Shown in pieces: positions 61,301-64,000 of a stretch of DNA of 64,000 nucleotides. The translations under genes were made by a program, and so were the position numbers. Position 1 is the first letter of the stretch. Every line of letters begins with the position of its first letter. The notes under the pieces are model-generated. The model ran no database searches. It was given only the letters and a program-made list of their open reading frames with translations, and was not told the DNA's origin. Source of the DNA: Tolypeutes matacus (Eukaryota; Chordata; Mammalia; Cingulata; Chlamyphoridae); the NCBI GenBank assembly GCA_026826555.1, contig JAKSZT010054324.1:434001-498000 (forward strand), written 5' to 3'.

Positions 61301-62030
61301 TTTAACCTCAATATATTTGCAGATTTTCCCTTTCTCTGCCTTTTATTAATTTCCAGCTTCATTCATTATAATCAGAGAAAGTGCTTTTAAATTTGTTGAC
61401 TTTATTTTTTAAAATTTATTGACACCTCAAAGATGGTCTATCCTGGAGAAAGATCCATGAGCATTTGAGAAGAATTTATATCCTGCTGTTTTGGGGTAAA
61501 ATGTTCTATATATGTCTGTTAGGTCTAGTTCATTTACCATATTATTTAAGCTTATGTTTCCTTATTGATCCTCTGCTCCTATGTTGTATGCAATGATGAT
61601 AATGGTGTATTGAAGTCTATAACACTTATTTTAGAGATGTCATTTTCTCCCTTCAGTTTTGTTAGTGTTTGCCTCATTATTTTGGGTCACTGTGGTTAGG
61701 TGCCTAAATATTTATTAATTTTATTTATTCTTGGTGATTTGCTCCTTTTATTAATATATAATATTGCGCTGCTTCATCCCTTATAACAGTTTTGCATTTA
61801 AAATCTATTTTGTCTGAAGTTGCTACTTCAGCTATTTTTTTGGTTACTGTTTGCATGGAATATATTTTTCTAGCCACTCACTGTCAGCTTATTTGTGTCC
61901 TTGCTTCTAAAGTGAGTTTCTTGTAGATAGTATATAGATGGCTGATATTTTTTTAATCCACTCTGCCAGTCTGTATCTTTTGATTGGGGAGTTCAATTCA
62001 TTAAAATTCAATGTTATTACTGTAAAGGCA
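58380..62030 (-). pseudogene. L1-C ORF2 remnant (endonuclease/reverse transcriptase)
   Basis: Starting from the right, the endonuclease begins near 62015, followed by RT. The longest surviving frame, 59785-60069 (94 residues), contains [11 protein letters not shown], so the first catalytic aspartate of RT is intact. Just outside that frame, near 59745-59770, the second motif reads FTDD, keeping both aspartates but changing the usual alanine. The C-terminal Cys motif is present as HCWWEC in the frame at 58381-58563. The dimeric SINE (60910-61126), stops and frameshifts disrupt the ORF. It is better preserved around RT motif 1 than L1-A. Confidence 0.8.
60910..61126 (-). mobile_element. Dimeric tRNA-derived SINE inside L1-C ORF2
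   Basis: On the minus strand there are two tRNA-like units in tandem. The first (about 61126 to 61062) starts GGGAGTGGATGTGGCTCAAG. The second (about 61008 to 60929) starts GGGGAGCTGATGTGGCTCAG. A linker of about 50 bp lies between, and an A-tail at 60910-60928 ends it. Each unit has an A-box-like GTGGCTCA block; the second has the better B box (GGTTTGATCCC). No clear target duplication is visible. The plus frame at 60906-61142 is an antisense reading. Confidence 0.8.
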
Positions 62031-62439
62031 TTACTTACTTCATCCATTTTATCCTTTGGCTTTCCATTGTCAAATGTTACTATTTTCTGTCTTTTTACAC
62101 TTTTAGTTATTGTTACTAATAATCTTCATTTCTACACTGTGCTCCAAGCCTCTCTGTATTTTCCTTTCCATCTGCAGCATTTCCTTTAGTAATTCTTGTA
62201 AGCCTGGTCTCTTGGTGATGAACTCTCTAGGTTTCTGTTGATCTGTGAAGACTTTTAACTCACCCTCAATTTTGAAGGCCAGTTTTGCTAGATAAAGGAG
62301 TCTTAGCTGGCAGATTTTCCTCCAGTATCTTAAATATATCATACTACTGCCCTCTGTCTTTCATGGTTTCTGAGGAGAAATTGGCACTTAGTCTTATTGA
62401 GTTTCCTTTGTATGTGATGAAGTGCTTTTTTCTTGCTGC

Positions 62440-63110
62440 TGTCAGAATTCTCTCTTAATCTCTGGTGGTTGACATTCTTAGTAGTATGTGTCTCTTATTT
62501 GGATTTATTCTGTTTGGAGTACATTGTCCTTCCTGGATATTGATATTTATGTCTTTCACAATGGTTAAGAAATTTGGGCCCATTATTTCTTCAAACATTA
62601 TTTTTCCCCCTTTTCCTTTCTCTTGTCTTTCCAGGAAACCCATAACCTGTATATTATTCAGTTCCCTGAGGCCCTTTTCAATTTTTTTCCATTCTTTTTT
62701 CTGTCTATTTTTCGGTCTTTTCAAGTTCAGTTGTTCTGTTCTAATTTACTTGTCTGCTCTTCTGCCATTTCAAATCTGCTATTATATGCCTCTAATGTAT
62801 TTTTAATCTCATCCATTGTGTTTCTTTCCCACAAGATATGTTACTTTTCTTTGTAAGCTATCAAGTTCTTCTTTAACCTCAGTCAGTGTCTTCTTAATAT
62901 CCTTTATCCCTTTAGCCATATTTTCCTTCAACAACTTCAGTTGATTTAGGAGATTTGTGTGAACATCATTGATTAGTTGTTTTAAATCCTGTGCCTCATC
63001 AGGAGTTTTAATTTGTTCCTTTGGCTAGGCCATACCTGCTCTTCCTTAGAATGCCTTGTAAATTTGTGCTGATATCTAGACATCTGATTATGTTGGTCAG
63101 TTTGCTCTAA
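62440..63110 (-). pseudogene. L1-C ORF1 remnant
   Basis: The best frame, 62455-62724 (89 residues), carries FEEIM and later TPNRINP, both readable in L1-A ORF1 at 39740-39840. Upstream (to about 63110) the complement reads the charged coiled-coil part, with a block equivalent to L1-A DIKKTL. No continuous ORF1 remains. Role as for ORF1 of L1-A: RNA binding in the retrotransposition particle. Confidence 0.7.
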
Positions 63111-63320
63111 TGGTCGATTTTTCTCTCTTGCTTAGTGTTTTTTTTATTTCCCCCACAGCTCCTTCTTAGATCTTTGGTTCTACAAATTCTAAACCTTTTA
63201 GCATTTCCCTGTTTAAGTTATCAAAACAGGGTCAGGGACCCATTAATGGAGTGTAAGCAGATCCAAGGGGACCTGGGAATAGGGTCAAGAGAGACTCCAA
63301 AGATCCTTTTTTGTTGTTGT

Positions 63321-63834
63321 TGTTTCCCCTTCACTATCCTTGACTGGAAGTCTTGAGCTATATTTTTTCAATTTAGTTCATCATTAGACAGTGAAGAATT
63401 TCAACAGTTGCTGGTTTTATAATATGATTCCACACTTTAGAAGCTTTTACTTCACTAATTCTGAAATCTGCAAGAAGATAATACATGTTTTAAAATTTTG
63501 AATCTCATTACTACTGAGTATAAGTTTGGCTCTGAATGTATTTTAATGAGGATCACTTTTATTCATTAAGTTCTTAGACTCAAAACAATGAAGGCAGAAC
63601 TTTTTTAAAAATGAACATTTTTTTTTCACCTTTATAGGTAAATATATTAACTGATTATTAGGACAGATTTTTTTGTGTGTTCACTATGCATTGGTATAGG
63701 GTTTCTTTTTAAATAATTTTATATTTTTTATGCATTTTTGATTTAGTAAGTTATTACTAGTGCAAATTTGAGCTCTAATTTGAAATCATTGTAGTTTAAC
63801 CCATGATTTATGAATTTCTGAACTGATGACAATT
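63321..63834. other. Unassigned AT-rich sequence
   Basis: A TTG-rich patch lies at 63308-63326 at its left edge. No gene or repeat family recognised. Confidence 0.45.
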
Positions 63835-64000
63835 GAGTCAGATAATTTTGTTTGGCAAAGGCTGCCTTGGGTATTGTAGGATGTTTAGCAGCATCCTGTC
63901 CTTTTACCCACTAGATATTTGTAATAACTCCCCAGTTGTGATAATCAAAATGTCTCCAGATATAGACAACTATCCTCTGGGCATCAAAAATGTCTCTCAT
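63835..64000 (-). mobile_element. MER20-like hAT-Charlie element, cut by window end
   Basis: Plus-strand blocks ATTGTAGGATGTTTAGCAGCATCC, ACCCACTAGATATTTGTAATAAC and AAAATGTCTCCAGATAT follow the complement of MER20. Non-autonomous; the remainder lies outside the window. Confidence 0.7.

Larger units (their letters stand above)
56940..63320 (-). mobile_element. L1-C, near-full-length L1 (minus strand) with two nested SINEs
   Basis: A roughly 6 kb LINE-1 in reverse orientation. From left to right: 3' UTR (56940-58150), ORF2 (about 58380-62030), connecting region (62030-62440), ORF1 (62440-63110) and 5' sequence to about 63320. A DAS SINE interrupts the 3' UTR and a dimeric SINE interrupts ORF2. 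The ORF1, connecting and ORF2 parts are homologous to L1-A. Frames are broken throughout. Plus-strand frames at 60582, 61938, 62465 and 62623 are antisense readings. Confidence 0.85.

Overview
This is AT-rich, intron/intergenic-type mammalian DNA, and I find no intact host gene in it. Several repeats point to a xenarthran, most likely an armadillo (Dasypus). The strongest clue is a set of tRNA-derived SINEs that look like the armadillo DAS family: three ~190 bp copies with (TAAA)n/A-rich tails, one short monomer and one dimer. A set of LTR and L1 3' sequences that I associate with xenarthran genomes agrees with this. Family names come from recognition by eye; no library search was possible.

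Layout: 0-2.6 kb holds a decayed retroviral pol remnant (RNase H to integrase). 3.9-4.4 kb is a solo LTR with a 5 bp target duplication. 4.7-6.7 kb and 11.8-14.5 kb hold old minus-strand L1 fragments. 10-12 kb has L2 and MIR fossils. 15.8 kb carries a SINE. 16.8-17.6 kb is an L1-like 3' end with an internal inversion. 21.4-23.1 kb holds two more solo LTRs. 23.7-25.3 kb is an ERVL-type 3' internal region with a dUTPase remnant and LTR end, interrupted by a small hAT element. 25-38 kb is a mosaic of L2, MIR, LTR, L1 and SINE pieces.

39.1-44.2 kb is a long plus-strand L1 (L1-A) with broken ORF1 and ORF2. It is followed by a ~1.3 kb element of uncertain class, then a 5'-truncated L1 (L1-B). A 397 bp solo LTR with an exact 6 bp duplication is inserted in L1-B. 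48.5 kb holds a short SINE, a (TA)n tract and another L1 end. 49-55 kb is mostly unassigned apart from one MaLR-type LTR end. 55.1-56.0 kb resembles HAL1/L1 ORF1. 56.9-63.3 kb is a long minus-strand L1 (L1-C) with two nested SINEs, and the window ends in a MER20-like hAT fragment.

Nothing forms a working pathway. The window records layered insertions, and nesting gives their order: L1-B before the 6-bp-TSD LTR, L1-C before its SINEs, the ERVL before the hAT element. I see no new molecular system. The best leads are the apparently young LTR, the inverted L1-like copy and the ~1.3 kb xenarthran-type element.
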